The notes beneath the pieces were generated by a model. It searched no databases. It was not told the DNA's origin and saw only the letters and a program-made list of their open reading frames with translations. 60,000 nucleotides of DNA from assembly GCA_950295325.1 (NCBI GenBank), contig OX485803.1, positions 63,567,554 to 63,627,553 on the forward strand, read 5' to 3'. This stretch comes from Polytrichum commune. Taxonomy: Eukaryota > Streptophyta > Polytrichopsida > Polytrichales > Polytrichaceae. Position 1 is the stretch's first letter. Each line of letters begins with the position of its first letter. Positions 1 through 11,602 of this stretch are shown here, piece by piece. A program made the translations under genes and the position numbers.

Positions 1-1606
1 GTAGGTTTTCTGATAGTATATTTTTGGGTTTCTTGGGGATGAGCCATAGTATTTTGGTTTCAAAGTTTTGTGATGGTGGTTGTGATGGGAGGTGGTGGTG
101 TTAGATGGTGGAGGTTAGGTTGGGAGAGTTGGTTCCATAGCCAGTGTAGTCTTTTGGTAGTGATGGTGGCTATGTGTTTCCCGCTTTGGTCATATATATT
201 GGATTATGAGGCTTGTATTTGTATGCTTGGTTTGTTGTTAGGGATGTCTTTATCTGGGTTACACTCTTGGGTGGCTATCTTGAGGTTAGTGATTTTTAGG
301 GGAGGGTGTATGAATCTCTTGTCCTTTGTTTGGGTGTAGTTAAGGTAGTTGGCATATGTTTTGATGGCGTTTTGTTCCCTTGTTGCGTTATGGTATTGTG
401 TTATGGATAGCAGGTTGTGGTCTAACAGGATGTTGTCCGGGTGTAGGAGGTCATCTTCTGTACACCATTGTTGTGTGATGCCTTGCAGAGTTTGCCATTG
501 ACATAAGTATGTCCTTTTGGTGGGTTGTGCACCCATTTATCTTTTCTGATGTTAGTTTTATCTTTAGTTATCTTGTGGATTGCTCGTCCAAGTGTGAGTT
601 GTGGGGGGAAGTGTGGATTTTGTGCGGTATTTGTGAGTGTTTGTTGTGCCGGGTGGGGGTGGTGGTAGAGTAGGGAATAGTATTTGGGCTTGTTGTAGTG
701 TTGCCTTGATGGTTTTAGGCGCGTGTTTGTACGTGGTACGGAATTCTTCTGGGGTGAGTATGGCTCTAGTGTCTTTGTTTTGGATTTGCGTTAGTGTCGT
801 GATGTTGTGCATGTATGATTTATTTAGGTATTTTTGGGATTGTGTTTTGGAGTGATTTGTTAGATTGGTGTATGTTGGGTTGGTTTTCCATGCTTGTTCT
901 AGTGGGGGTTTTTTTTATGGGGAATGCATAGTTTGCGGTGGTGACATGTATTTCGTATTTTCTTTCTAATAGGAAGAGTGTTCAAGCAATTGGGGACCTT
1001 GTGCATGCTTGTTGTTTAAGTTTGGGAAGATGTAGTGAGCCTCTATACTTGGCCAATATGTAGTTGGCTAGACCTTGGTATCTATTGCCTAGTTGCCCTA
1101 GATCATCGAGGGCTTGTATTAGTTGTTGGCCTATGCAGTGTATGTAGTCCGGTAGGAGTGAGGTCACGTTGATGCCAATTTTTTTGTGGGGGAGGTGTGT
1201 GAGGATGTTGACTATGCTTGTGGGGATATTGCAGATTTCTTTGGTTAGTTTGCTGATTATTATGTCTAGTTTCTTGATGTCAAGTTTGGAGAATGGGACT
1301 GCATAGTATGCATATGCAATACGGGGTTTTATGACTGTGTTTAAGAATTTTTTTTTGTTTGAGGCTAGCCGGGGAGATGGTTAGTAGTTTGCTTTGTTGT
1401 TTGGCTTTTTGGAGTGTGAGTTCTTTCTGTAAGTCCCATTTAAGTGATGGCACCAGCCGGATGCCTAAGTATGTGTGAGGGTTGGGAAGTTTTTAGATTT
1501 GTACGTGATGTTTTGTGATGTAATGTATGCTTTAAAGGTGTTCGGTTTAAGTTTCGATTTGTGAGGGCACCCTGTGATGGCACGTTTGGAGAGGTTAAAG
1601 TCCATG
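1..1606 (-). pseudogene. 5'-truncated copy of the dual-endonuclease LINE (ORF2 fragment)
   Basis: Read on the minus strand, this segment is A/C-rich and its broken frames match the LINE ORF2 at 20665-22120. Shared blocks include a segment near 1570 like ITGCP.KSK (end of the RT fingers/palm), a block at 982-1167 with CIGQQLIQAL, GLANYILAK and RSPI, and a block at 204-536 with YLCQW, HNLLSITQY and ECNPDKDI. The similarity starts abruptly near 1606, as expected of 5' truncation during target-primed reverse transcription; the 3' end lies outside the window. Stops and frameshifts show it is dead. It matters as a comparator: at 1436-1438 it keeps a Trp codon (TGG on the minus strand) where the main LINE has TAG at 20850. 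The identity is clear; the exact 5' boundary is uncertain by some bases. Confidence 0.85.
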
Positions 1607-4600
1607 TGTGATGATCGGGCCCTCAACCAAATGCTATTTCAATGAATTTCTATTTTCTTTTAGTGTGACCAATCGTCACACTTCCAAAGATCAATCTTCG
1701 GCTACACTCGACAATGAGGAGGGTGCAAATGAGAAGGCCTCACGAAAGCTAGAGGGGGTAGTTGCACTCCCAAACTATAGAGCGAGGGCAAAAGTGCGCG
1801 TGAATGGTAAAAAAAAAAATTTAAGGGTTAAGGGCTTATATTGTAGTACTTACGTATGGTAAGTTCTAGTAACCCTATTTTTACTTCATTCATCTGTATC
1901 TCTGTTACATCCGTTCCATGGTAAGTATGATTTCTTTCCATGTGTGTAGATATATTACCATCAAATTCTATATTATTTGCTTTACATACAAGATCTTTGC
2001 TAGGTCTATTAAAGTTTAAAGTTTAATTTTTTATGTAACATGGCATTAGTCAAGAACTAGAGAGAGAGAGTCCACATTAAATAAAGTGGACCAAAAATAA
2101 CAAGAACAAGTAACGTCCAAGTGTGAACACAAAGTGGTTAAGAAATTTGCTCTTGAAACGAAGAAGTTGATGCATAGTCTCTGTCCTACAGACAGAGCCA
2201 ATAAATTTACCTATAGGGTCTTGAAAATGACCTCAAAGTACCATTTTATCTAATAACAGGGTGCCAATTATTCAAGAAATCTAGATAAAGAGCCCATGTT
2301 TAATTAACCCCTGACCGCACATGGTTTACAAAAGTATATAGCTTGTGATCTCCCCGGGTGAATATTTTTCTTTGATATCCTAGAATAAAGAGGTCTTGCA
2401 ATATGTAGAGTAAGATCTTCATATTGGAGATGGTCTTGATGTTTTGGCTTCTATTCAAATGGGACAATCTCCCTAAATTAGGGTAGAAATCAATGCAAAG
2501 AGTGGTTTGGAAAATGGCAGCCTTCATTTTGTACCAAGATAAAATAGGGCAAAAGGCTATGTTGTTGAGGAATGTTAAGTGAACACCTTATAAACTCAAA
2601 AAGGACCTTTGGGAATCCCATAGTACACATGTTTGAGATGGAGAAGCGTCAACAACAATAACTTTGGTTGCATTGTTCGTGGGAGCTACAACTTCAAATA
2701 AGCACAACCCTTTTGTTTTCACCCTCAATTGACTATTAAGGCTTATGTTGTTTTACTTTTTGTAGGTTTTCCACTAAGCCACACATATTTCTCACCGAAT
2801 GACTATTGTCCAACAACAAGGTGGTAGGCTCAAGGTGTTTGCGCCTACATCGACTATGAACAACTTGGAGGCTTAGTCAACAACACTTTGTGTTGTGACC
2901 CGCCTGCTTGAAATCAACGCCCAAGCAAGCTATAATTCTTCATGTGCGAGTCTCAATAATGCATTGGCATTATAGCATTGGGGATCCAACAACCAAATGG
3001 ATGGAATCTCCAAGGCGAGGTGCCATTTGTGCTATCACCTAGTGGTTGGACTAGACAACAAGGTTGCATAATGGATTGTAGCACAAAAAATTCCCCCCTC
3101 TCCAAGAGAAAACACCATCTAACACCAAACCCATGGGAGGTCAAGGCAACAATTATAACATCAACATGATTGGTCGTATGTTCATTCCAATTTTGTGGTC
3201 AATGTAATCTAGCTACACGCTAAACTCCGTAATATAACACTTGTGGCAACCAAAGTGCAAGTGATGTTAAGGAGTTCGGTAGTGTTAACATGTATACGTG
3301 ATTAAAGAGAATTAGTGTAGCATGTGATAATTTGGAATAATGCAAAGTCAACATTGCAATAATGACAACATGATGTGTGCGAGCTTGTAATTCTTTAGTG
3401 GTTTCTTTTGATGTCTAAACCCATGACATATGGGAGGGATACATGATAACAAGGAGTGAGAATTAAATTGAGAATGTTCATTTCTTAGGGTTTTTAGATA
3501 TAAGAGAAGGAGTGACATCAAGGAGCTCGATATTACAGAGTTTAGAGTGTACTTGATCACATTTGCATTGACACCTGCTATTGATGCTTTGCTGTACACC
3601 TAACTTACTGCACGAATTGATCTCTGAATTTATACATGCTGAAAGCAACAATACAGAAGTTTAGACTCCTGTTGCAGGGACAAACGAGGAGTTTCAGGTG
3701 ACTTTGTTTCATTGAGCATATTCCTTGTCATTCTTTCATTTAGCTGTGGCAGATGCAAAGTACTGAGGTTGGAGGATATTTGAGTGTTCCCAAAAACAAC
3801 AATATATGAGTTGATGGCACCTGCCCCTTTTTTCATGTCAAGCATTGGCTTTGCACCAAATAGGAGAAAGACATGACCAACATATTGAATCCACAATTTG
3901 GCGCCATGCATCAGATTGTTGTTTGGTGTCGAAATGTAAAACTGTAATTCTATTACTTTCAGTACAGGCGGCAGCTCGTATTCTCACCAGTTTTAGCTTT
4001 TCCAAGCTCAAACTTCATAAATGTGTAAGGATGGGTTGCTCATGTAAAACCCCTAGCTTCTCATCTCTAGTGTCATTCTTTCAATTCAACTATTAGAGCG
4101 TTAGACTCTTTAACTATTAAAGCAAAATACAACTTTATCCATCTGTCAGCCATAAATATTACCCAGTGATGTTAAAATGTCTTCAACCCATTTGTAAGAT
4201 CAAGTAAGGCAGATTATACACCCCTGGGCAAAAGTAAGCACCAAAATCTTGGTTGACACCTTCCACACCAGATATTTCTTAGTTTATATGTCAAGAGACT
4301 AATAACTACACTCAAATCAAAATGCACATATAACAATGGGGGGTCAAGCCCAGTTGGTGGATTAAAAGACCCAACTATCCAACTCCATGGAAGAAGCGTT
4401 GGCAGGATTACAAGGCAAGAGGGAATTATTGCATATGATTGTCCTCTCATTCATCCAGTATTACCAACACCACTCCACTTCGCGAGTTCAGAGGCCAATG
4501 AATATGATCTCCCACACAATCTATATGGTTCAAAAACCAATAGCACATTCAGGGATAGTATTGACCTAATGAATGAGGTTGATGCTACTGAAGGACCTGG

Positions 4601-5179
4601 GAAGCCTCAGCTATGTTTGTTGGTTGAAAAAAAGAGGAACAAAACGACATGTAAAGAGAGGCTGGAGGAAGGGATTCAAAAATGAACTTCTTAGTCTAAC
4701 ATGCACATGGCATTCAATGATAGGGAGGTTCAAAATAATACGATGAAGAACAAAACAAAGCAAGCTGAGCGATTTAAACCACAGGACATTGATGGTCTAC
4801 ATTAAATGACTTGAGTTGTAAAACTTGGGTACCAAATGTGAATGAAAGTGCGCTCCAAACAAGGTAGAGACTAGATAGCACAGTTCCAAAGAAATTCAAC
4901 TCATATTAAAAATTGCAGAGACATTGCACCAGTGCTTTTTCCACAATGGAACTTTCTAGTCTCCATGTGCACAACCAAGTTATGCCACAATCTACTTTCC
5001 GTAGGCAGAAATTCTTCATCAATCACTCCAGCTCCCACTCCAGAAACACATTCTGTTGTTTCTGTATCTTTGAGCTGTTGTGACACAGGCAGGTCACTGT
5101 AAATTACACGGTAGGTCACACCAATAAGGGGTGGGGGTTGGGGGAGGGGGGGGGGAGAACTATGTACTTTTAAGCTGGA
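1607..5179. other. Intergenic stretch, no gene recognised
   Basis: Only short ORFs occur here and none shows a recognisable domain. The stretch contains one copy of a dispersed repeat (2069-2205). The last part, just below the tatC stop, may hold its 3' UTR and terminator; a G-rich run lies near 5129-5156. I see nothing else I can support. Confidence 0.5.
2069..2205 (+). repeat. Dispersed repeat, copy 1
   Basis: About 135 bp closely match 32336-32470 in the same orientation. Shared blocks include TTAAATAAAGTGGACC, GTCCAAGTGTGAAC and GATGCATAGTCTCT. I see no terminal inverted repeats and no coding capacity, so the element class is unknown. Confidence 0.75.
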
Positions 5180-5416
5180 TTACTCTTCAAGGGCCTCCGA
5201 GTCAGTGTTGTTAATCAGAAACTTTACAAGAAAAGCGCCACCCATGTAAAGGAATATCAGTGGGCCTGCCAAAAGGCATTGCGTTAACGGGTCGGTTGAA
5301 GGGGTCAAAACAGCTGCTGCAATAACAGCACCAACTACCACATATCTCCATACTGACAGCATCTGATCCCCAGTTACTAGCCTTGTTTGTCCCAATAGTA
5401 ATTGAATTACAGGTAC
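5180..5416 (-). CDS. TATC: Chloroplast Sec-independent translocase TatC, exon 4
   Basis: Last coding exon of plastid TatC, encoding residues 295-372 and the stop. It starts after a CAG acceptor (plus-strand CTG at 5417-5419), so residues [20 protein letters not shown] follow directly on the GLAFQ end of exon 3. It holds the last two membrane spans (around [14 protein letters not shown] and [17 protein letters not shown]), and it includes the TPSTDPLTQ segment typical of the family. The frame is open throughout and the junction is in phase. TatC is the multispanning receptor of the thylakoid twin-arginine pathway: with Hcf106 it binds twin-arginine transit peptides and recruits Tha4 for translocation of folded proteins. 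Confidence 0.93.
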   Translation of the reverse strand, partial: VPVIQLLLGQTRLVTGDQMLSVWRYVVVGAVIAAAVLTPSTDPLTQCLLAGPLIFLYMGGAFLVKFLINNTDSEALEE

Positions 5417-5479
5417 CTGTAGATGAAACAGTCCAGGCTATCAATCCCACTTCTTTCTATGATAAATATTGGTTTCTCA

Positions 5480-5835
5480 AGGGCAGTGCTAAGTGGGCCT
5501 AAAATAGACACTAATAGCTCTGAACCCACCTCTCTTATGATATTGAACATATGATTTGAATAAGATGATTAACAAATCCAAGTTGTGCCTATAGACCTTT
5601 TCCTCATAATTTTCGGAGCTCGTATGATATTTTACTCATTATCAAAGTAAAGATTCTCTTATTGAATGATCATATAGGTCCCCCCAATTATATTGACTAT
5701 TTAGCCTAGAATGGTTAACAGGTTTTGAGCACATAGGCCAATCATTTTTAAACACGTGCCTTTTTGACGTCTGTTCTTAGATCCACACCTAATCTCACAC
5801 CACCCAAATGTAGGTGTCCAATAGAAATAAATAAG
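5480..5835 (+). repeat. Dispersed repeat inside tatC intron 3, copy 1
   Basis: Part of the intron between exons 3 and 4 matches two neighbouring stretches at 33585-33930 and 34110-34445. Shared blocks include TTTCCTCATAA, TATCAAAGT(A/G)AAGAT, AATGGTTA and TTAGATCCACACCTAA. The element lies antisense to tatC. No ORF or TIR is visible; a SINE- or MITE-like origin is possible. Confidence 0.75.
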
Positions 5836-6197
5836 CTACTTAGGCCCACTTACCTTACAATGGACTCAATCTTGCAATAGAGACAATATTTAAACCATCA
5901 ATTCCATCCTAATTCTGAACATTTCGCAGACAAAATCAATTTTGGACTTGGAAATGTAATTGTCTTCTAATGTAGAGCTCTCCCCTATTTCACCTGAAAC
6001 TTCAAGTGTAATCTATACAATGTCAACTGAAGGGTGACAAGGTCTTGATGACATTAACCAAAACAAAGTTCTTTCTCAACTTCCTTGCAGTCGAAACCCA
6101 ATCACTGAATTTCAAGTGTAGTACTTGTGATTGAGTAAAAGACAGCCTACATATATGACTAGAAATTAGAAGGTTTCAGGATCAAGAGAACTCTTAC

Positions 6198-6488
6198 CTG
6201 AAAAGCTAGCCCAGTACTGAACATGAGTACCAGCACAAACTCAAAGTATTGGTCAATAGACCATAAGGATTCAACCACCCCTTCCGCATAGGAGACAAAA
6301 AAATTAAGGGCTGCAGGTGTCAGCACTGAATATGAAAATATTAGACCTGTATAGAACAAAAGCGAGGACCCAAACACTATGGGTCCCAAGAACCTCCTTT
6401 CACTCCGAGTCAACCCAGGAATAACAAAGGCTATTATCTCGTACAATATGACAGGGCTGCCAAGGAGTAGGCCACAGTAACCTGAGAC
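6198..6488 (-). CDS. TATC: Chloroplast TatC, exon 3
   Basis: Encodes residues 198-294 (97 codons, phase 0 at both ends). The acceptor is GCAG before 6488 and the donor GT is at 6197-6196 on the minus strand. It begins [21 protein letters not shown], directly continuing TTLK of exon 2, and holds the conserved cytosolic/stromal-loop signature PGLTRSERR (residues 221-229), the TatC motif near which the acidic signal-binding residue lies. Two or three membrane spans are visible: [31 protein letters not shown] and [16 protein letters not shown]. No stops or frameshifts are present. Confidence 0.95.
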
Positions 6489-6602
6489 CTGCAGCATACT
6501 CACACACAGCACATTACATCAATAAACTATTGATGCCAGATGATAATTGATCTAACCGTAAGTTGAATAAAATTCAAATGTGGATCAATAAAGTTTTGCT
6601 AC

Positions 6603-6895
6603 CTTAAGTGTGGTAAAGAAATATTCGCCTGGTGACAATGCCAGAAACCGGACACCAAGAGAATAAACTGGCTTCTCCAGGAGTACAATAAGATCCTTTG
6701 CAAAAACAAAACATCCAACAATTGCAAGCCCGACTGCAGCCACTGCAATCAAGAGTCGGTCCCTTAGCTCTTCCAAATGGTCAAAAATGGACATTTCTTT
6801 CTCATCAGGCAGCTCGTCTGGATCAGGATAAAGCCATTTTGATAAACCATTCTCTGGAAATCCCCCTTGCTCTAGTTCGTCGGAAAGGTCAGCAC
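6603..6895 (-). CDS. TATC: Chloroplast TatC, exon 2
   Basis: Encodes the end of residue 100 through residue 197. The acceptor TTGCAG precedes 6895 and the donor GT lies at 6602-6601. The exon carries the family hallmark [11 protein letters not shown] (residues 137-147) at the start of the mature protein. This is followed by the first span ([17 protein letters not shown]) and the conserved [15 protein letters not shown] segment before the second span. Exon 1 (298 nt) plus exon 2 (293 nt) give exactly 197 codons, which confirms the junction. Confidence 0.95.
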
Positions 6896-7579
6896 CTGCA
6901 ATATGCATCAGAAAGGGCTTCTATCAGCTTCAGCTACCACATATTTTCATGCAAAATTCTATCACTGGCAGTACAGAGTCGTTAAGCCATAATAATAAAA
7001 ACACTCCATGTTACACTGCAAATCCTTCATTTCAAACAATGTGAACAGCCATTGAAGTTGTTGATGGTAGATCCCAGGTTCACTAGGATCACTCACTCAG
7101 ACATTCCCTTGACCTGAATAGGCACAAATTCGACTCCCTTCACAATCAAAGCCATGCAACCCAAATCACCTAATGTCCGGTGACAGGTATCACAACAAAG
7201 TAGATGCAGTAAGAAAATGTTTCAACCAATATCAGGATGCCAATATCACCAACCCAAATTGAATAGAGTCAATTACTTCTGCATACTGAGAAGGATATCA
7301 TACATACACCTAAAACTGGCATCATGTCATCACAATCACCTATAGATTTCTCATCATGACATGGACGACCATGTTATACTAGAGAAATGTTACTACAGTA
7401 GCTCAAAGCTGCAACATGAAGTTATTGGACTTTGTGCATAGTTTCCCTCCCACTTTGTGAAGACCAAGATTTACATCTAGTAATTTTTTCCACTAGCCAT
7501 CAGCAGGATTTCCACTAGTATTTTTTAAAACACAATTAATTTGCACACTGATGAGATCTTTCTTGGTGAGATTGCTTAC

Positions 7580-7877
7580 CCTGCTTGACCAACTTGTCTT
7601 CGTTGCGAGTCTCAACAGGTGCGGTTTCTGGTGTTTGCACCCTGGATGACAGGCCTTCCTCGTCTCTCACAGCAAAGCAAACTTCGGGGCCTCTGCCATT
7701 TGTCAGCCTAGGCACACTGCGCCAACATGTATCTCCACCTTTCAATCTAAAAGTCCGGCCCCCGACATGGAGTGTTGGTCTTGCGCTTGACAAGCCTTGC
7801 GTCTTCGAGAAAGAAGCTACTTTTGTCTTTGGGGACTTCCATAGCCCTTGCAGCGTGCTGCACTCCAGCATAGCCAT
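7580..7877 (-). CDS. TATC: Chloroplast TatC, exon 1 with transit peptide
   Basis: First coding exon: ATG at 7877, 99 codons plus one base, donor GT at 7579-7578. The N-terminus is Ser/Thr/Lys/Arg-rich and poor in acidic residues up to about residue 65 (MAMLECSTLQGLWKSPKTK...), as in stromal transit peptides. It then passes into an acidic linker before the TatC core. The spliced protein is 372 residues, close to angiosperm plastid TatC (about 340) with a somewhat longer leader. The nearest upstream in-frame context offers no better start. The gene is intact and is the clearest host gene in the window. Confidence 0.9.
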
Positions 7878-9527
7878 TGCTCCGTTCAGAGCCAGGAAAA
7901 AATTCTCCTTTCTCTAGTACCTGCAAAATCTACAATTCGACCCCACATCAAAATTCCTTCGAGTTCACATCCCGTACACGAACCTATCCAGCTGAGACTG
8001 AGAAACACTACTTGATAATTGTTTAGTTTGGATGTGAAACCGATAATCATCACATGTAATCTGCGTCGGCAAATTAGTGCTGACGTGAGGAATTCCCTCC
8101 AAATCACTAACGAAGTGCAGCCTGCCATGAATTTTTCCACTCCATCACATCTGCACATCGATTTATTCAAGGCCACAACCAAAAATAATTTGTATGGAGT
8201 GCAAGAGGAGGCCACCATAACCCTACTGCCATTAATATTAACCATATTTATCCAGTTCTGCACCTCGATTTTCAAACCCCGTAACCCGGAACACTTTGTG
8301 GGAATTTCAAGAGCGTGCGAGAAAGAGGCGTCGAGATCCGAAGCTTAGCAAAACCCTACTGCCATGAATTTCACCACTTTATCAGTTCTACACCTCAAAT
8401 CCTCCTCACAAATCATAAGGAAAAACACTTTGTGGAGTGCCAAAGAGTGCGAAGAGCGTGTAAGAGAGTGTACCAGGATGTTTTGGGAGATGTTGTTGCG
8501 GAGCTGTGACAGAATTTTGTCGCAGGCATGAATGCAATCCTCTTTCCTGCGAGAAGGAATGCGAGCATGGCCGTGCATCCAAAGAGGAAGAGAATCCTCG
8601 ACTGGATGAGAGGGACAGCGACGTAAACCCAGGAATAAGAACACGAATGAACATTCACCGAAGAAGGAGGATGAAAAGCTTCAGAATTTCATCTACGTCG
8701 ATTATGGTAAACAGGTCTACGGTGGGCCTTGTTCCATTTGGAATCATTACACTAAATGTTGTATTCAGTGTCACCAATTCTATGCTTGTGCTCAACCAAA
8801 CGTAAACGTAACAAAAAATTTGTCATTCCTTGTAAAATAAAATTGGCATTTTTTATTTACAATGTTGCAATTACTGTCATTGACTAAGTGACTTTTCAAT
8901 CATTCATGACAATATTTCATGATAAAAATGTTAGGATGCAAAATATACCCAAAAAACTTAATAAAAGTAAGTTGGGATGACATTATTGTAAACTTCTTCA
9001 TAAGAAATTTCAATAAGAAAAGTTATTAGAGTGACAATAATTATCGTATGACACTGAACACAATATTTAGTTGTAGTAGTTTGGGGAACACCTTAGGTCA
9101 CGCCTTAGGTATATGCTTAGAAATTGTATATTGTAAGAGCCATTTTACACACATGCCAAAGGGTCATGAGAACATGATTTATGATCTCATGTGGTCATGT
9201 AGGTGTTCCAAAGACAATGACTAAGAGAAATCTATATCACTTTCTGAAAGCCTTGGTCACGCGGAAATAAACCAGGACATTGTTGCCATTTTTCTCAGTC
9301 GGCAGCATTAGACCATATATTATAATATCTACTACAAGGGAAAATGGGAGCCAACCAAATGGCCTTGTGGTCTCCCCAACTACCCCATATTCACATTTCA
9401 AGATTTTAGAACAATTGTTCACCATGTGATTGGTTGGTGGTTCCCCCTCCTAAGCAATGCCTAAGGTATAAAAGACGTAAATTATATTCATTCAATCTCT
9501 TATTGCTTTGTGCAATCACAAGACTTG
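7878..9527. other. tatC upstream region and flank of the transposon nest
   Basis: No gene seen. The first 700 bp should contain the tatC promoter on the minus strand. Two imperfect tandem segments (about 8217-8337 and 8347-8480) share ACCCTACTGCCAT, TTCTRCACCTC, AACACTTTGTG and AAGAGCGTG blocks, so part of the 5' flank has been duplicated. The rest is A/T-rich with no recognisable element. Confidence 0.45.
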
Positions 9528-9532
9528 CCTTA

Positions 9533-9671
9533 TGTAACGTACCTTGCTAATAGTTCATAAAAACAATCATTTATTGAATAAAGCTCACCTCCCAACCCAG
9601 AGACACACCACAAACATAATGTGTGTTCTCCTTCCCCCGAGCCGTATTTATACATAGTATCTATGAGATAC
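9533..9671 (-). repeat. Chromovirus 3' LTR, first part
   Basis: Matches 29618-29728 plus 29980 onward in the right LTR. It begins TGTAACGTACCTTGC and is interrupted after TCTATGAGATAC, where the LINE begins. The rest of the LTR resumes at 24778. Confidence 0.93.
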
Positions 9672-11602
9672 ACACCTTATATCATCTGAATGGCTATGGC
9701 TTTTGGAAACCGAGGGGAGCGATGGTGCCCGCCGCACCACAGGACAGCCCAGGCGACAACAGAAGCCCGATACCGAACCCTCACCAAGCAGGAGAAGCAC
9801 GGCCAAGACAGCGAAGCCGAACACACATGTACCGGCAGAAACACAGATCCCGCACACAAGCAAGACGAACAGCGCCAATGCATAAACGCTCGAGAAGCAA
9901 AGTGCTCACCCGCCACCGAGAGGCACCCTCAACACAAGCAGCGCGCGCACCGGCGATACACAGTAGCCAACAAACCCAGACTCACAACCCAGAGACAACC
10001 AGAAGACCCAGCGACACCAACCCAGATACTCGACACAACATTCTGCGGTCACCAAAGGCGCCAGCTTCCCAGCGCTCACTTCATAACCTTAAAAGTGTTA
10101 TACACACTACTTAGCCTCTTCCACGCGGAAGCGTTCCCCTCACCTAACCCAATATACCCTACAAGCCTTGGCCTCAACAACTACGCACCACATCTCTATC
10201 TACGCCTCCCACCATCTCCACCGAACCCACGCGGGGCCAGAGCGCCGCCATGGAGCAGCCGTCACCCCTCCTCACCACCAAATCCGCACAGAGCAGGCGC
10301 ACGAGCGCCGCACGGCGCAGCAGAAATCGTTGCAGGGACACTCCCGGGATCCAGCCGCCTCACCACCGAGCCGGGCGACCACACCCACAGCGCAAGCGGC
10401 TCCGGAGCTACACCGAATGCATTGCCAAACCTCCCGGGCTCCAGACGCCTCACCACCGAGTCGAGCACGCACATCCACACCCCCCACCACGCAAGCGGAT
10501 CAGGAGCTACACCGAATGCATTGCAACCTCTCAGATTCGAATCCACATCCAACACACTAAGGTACTCCATAACCCTAACACACACTCCTATTCCTCTACA
10601 GGATTCTCCCCCCCACACTGGCACTCAAATTCACCCAACACTTTCATACAAAGTTGCCATACAATACTCCACACAAAGACCACAATACATAACACCATAC
10701 ACAGCCTACACAAAGCACACACAAAAGCAATGCAAATGTACCGGCAGCTATTATCCATGGCTCGACACGCACTGCAGACGGGCCCCCAACCATCCGAGTC
10801 ACAACTCCACCTGCCAACAATCACCGCTCGCCAGACACCAGAAACGCACCGCCTCTCCCTCACTCAAACCCACCCCGCCAATCCACAAAGAAACTACACC
10901 ACCCCGAATACACCCACACAGCCATCCAACATCCCCCTCCGCCCATACACTGCCCACACCAATGCATACCCACAAACACAAACCCACCGTCTACATTCCA
11001 CTACCAGCCCCACACACACCAACAACCCCTACCGCATACACAAAACACCAAACCGAAAAACAACACCCCCAACCCAACTAGACACGCCGCCCCAAACAAC
11101 CCTTTCCTTACCTCAGAAGCCACCAGGCCGGGGTCGCCACCGAAGAACCCTGTTCAAAGCAGCTTCACCCCACAAACCCCGACCCCACACCGGCACTCCC
11201 ATCGCCTGCTCACACCACAAGCCACACATACCCACCAACAGCCAACAGACAACTCACACAACACACACCGTCGGAGGACCTGCACACACATATTCCTACA
11301 TTAGAATGTACACACCACTACATAACAGACCCACCAACACACCTAACATCACTCATCTCTCTCTTCTCACCCCACACTACTCATACCACCCTCCCCCTCC
11401 ATCCCCCGCCCTCCACATCCATACACTCAGCCTTCCACTCCCAATATCCACCCCTCTCGCTCTCTCAGAGTCCTGCAAGCTCCTCACCGCACCCAGAAGA
11501 GACCCCCGGACACGATGCCACCACGGAACTTCAACTGCGGAACCTCTCACTTCCGGCACACTCCAAACACACTGCTTCAAAGCACCGCCGCACCAACGCC
11601 AC
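9672..11602 (+). other. LINE 5' region, part 1 (A/C-rich, probably 5' UTR)
   Basis: Very rich in A and C with few T, which leaves frames open by composition alone; long ORFs at 9690-11081 and 10250-11611 overlap in different frames and show no domain. It contains a tandem repeat of about 90-97 bp (10341-10527). I interpret it as the LINE 5' untranslated/promoter region. Confidence 0.6.
10341..10527 (+). repeat. Two tandem 90-97 bp units in the LINE 5' region
   Basis: Units 10341-10430 and 10431-10527 share CTCCCGGGNTCCAG, CGCCTCACCACCGAG, CGCAAGCGG and GAGCTACACCGAATGCATTG. Shorter GC-rich degenerate duplications lie just upstream (10215-10340). Monomer arrays of this kind act as promoters in several LINE families; here that role is inferred. 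Confidence 0.75.

Noticed and set aside
70-855. Plus-strand ORFs in the first kilobase
   Set aside because: Antisense shadows of the G/T-rich complement of LINE ORF2.
8506-8805. 99-codon plus-strand ORF upstream of tatC
   Set aside because: Overlaps other ORFs on both strands, no recognisable domain, no splice or codon support.
9434-9671. Possible separate LTR or gene end before the LINE
   Set aside because: Comparison with 29618-30248 shows 9533-9671 is simply the first part of the chromovirus LTR.
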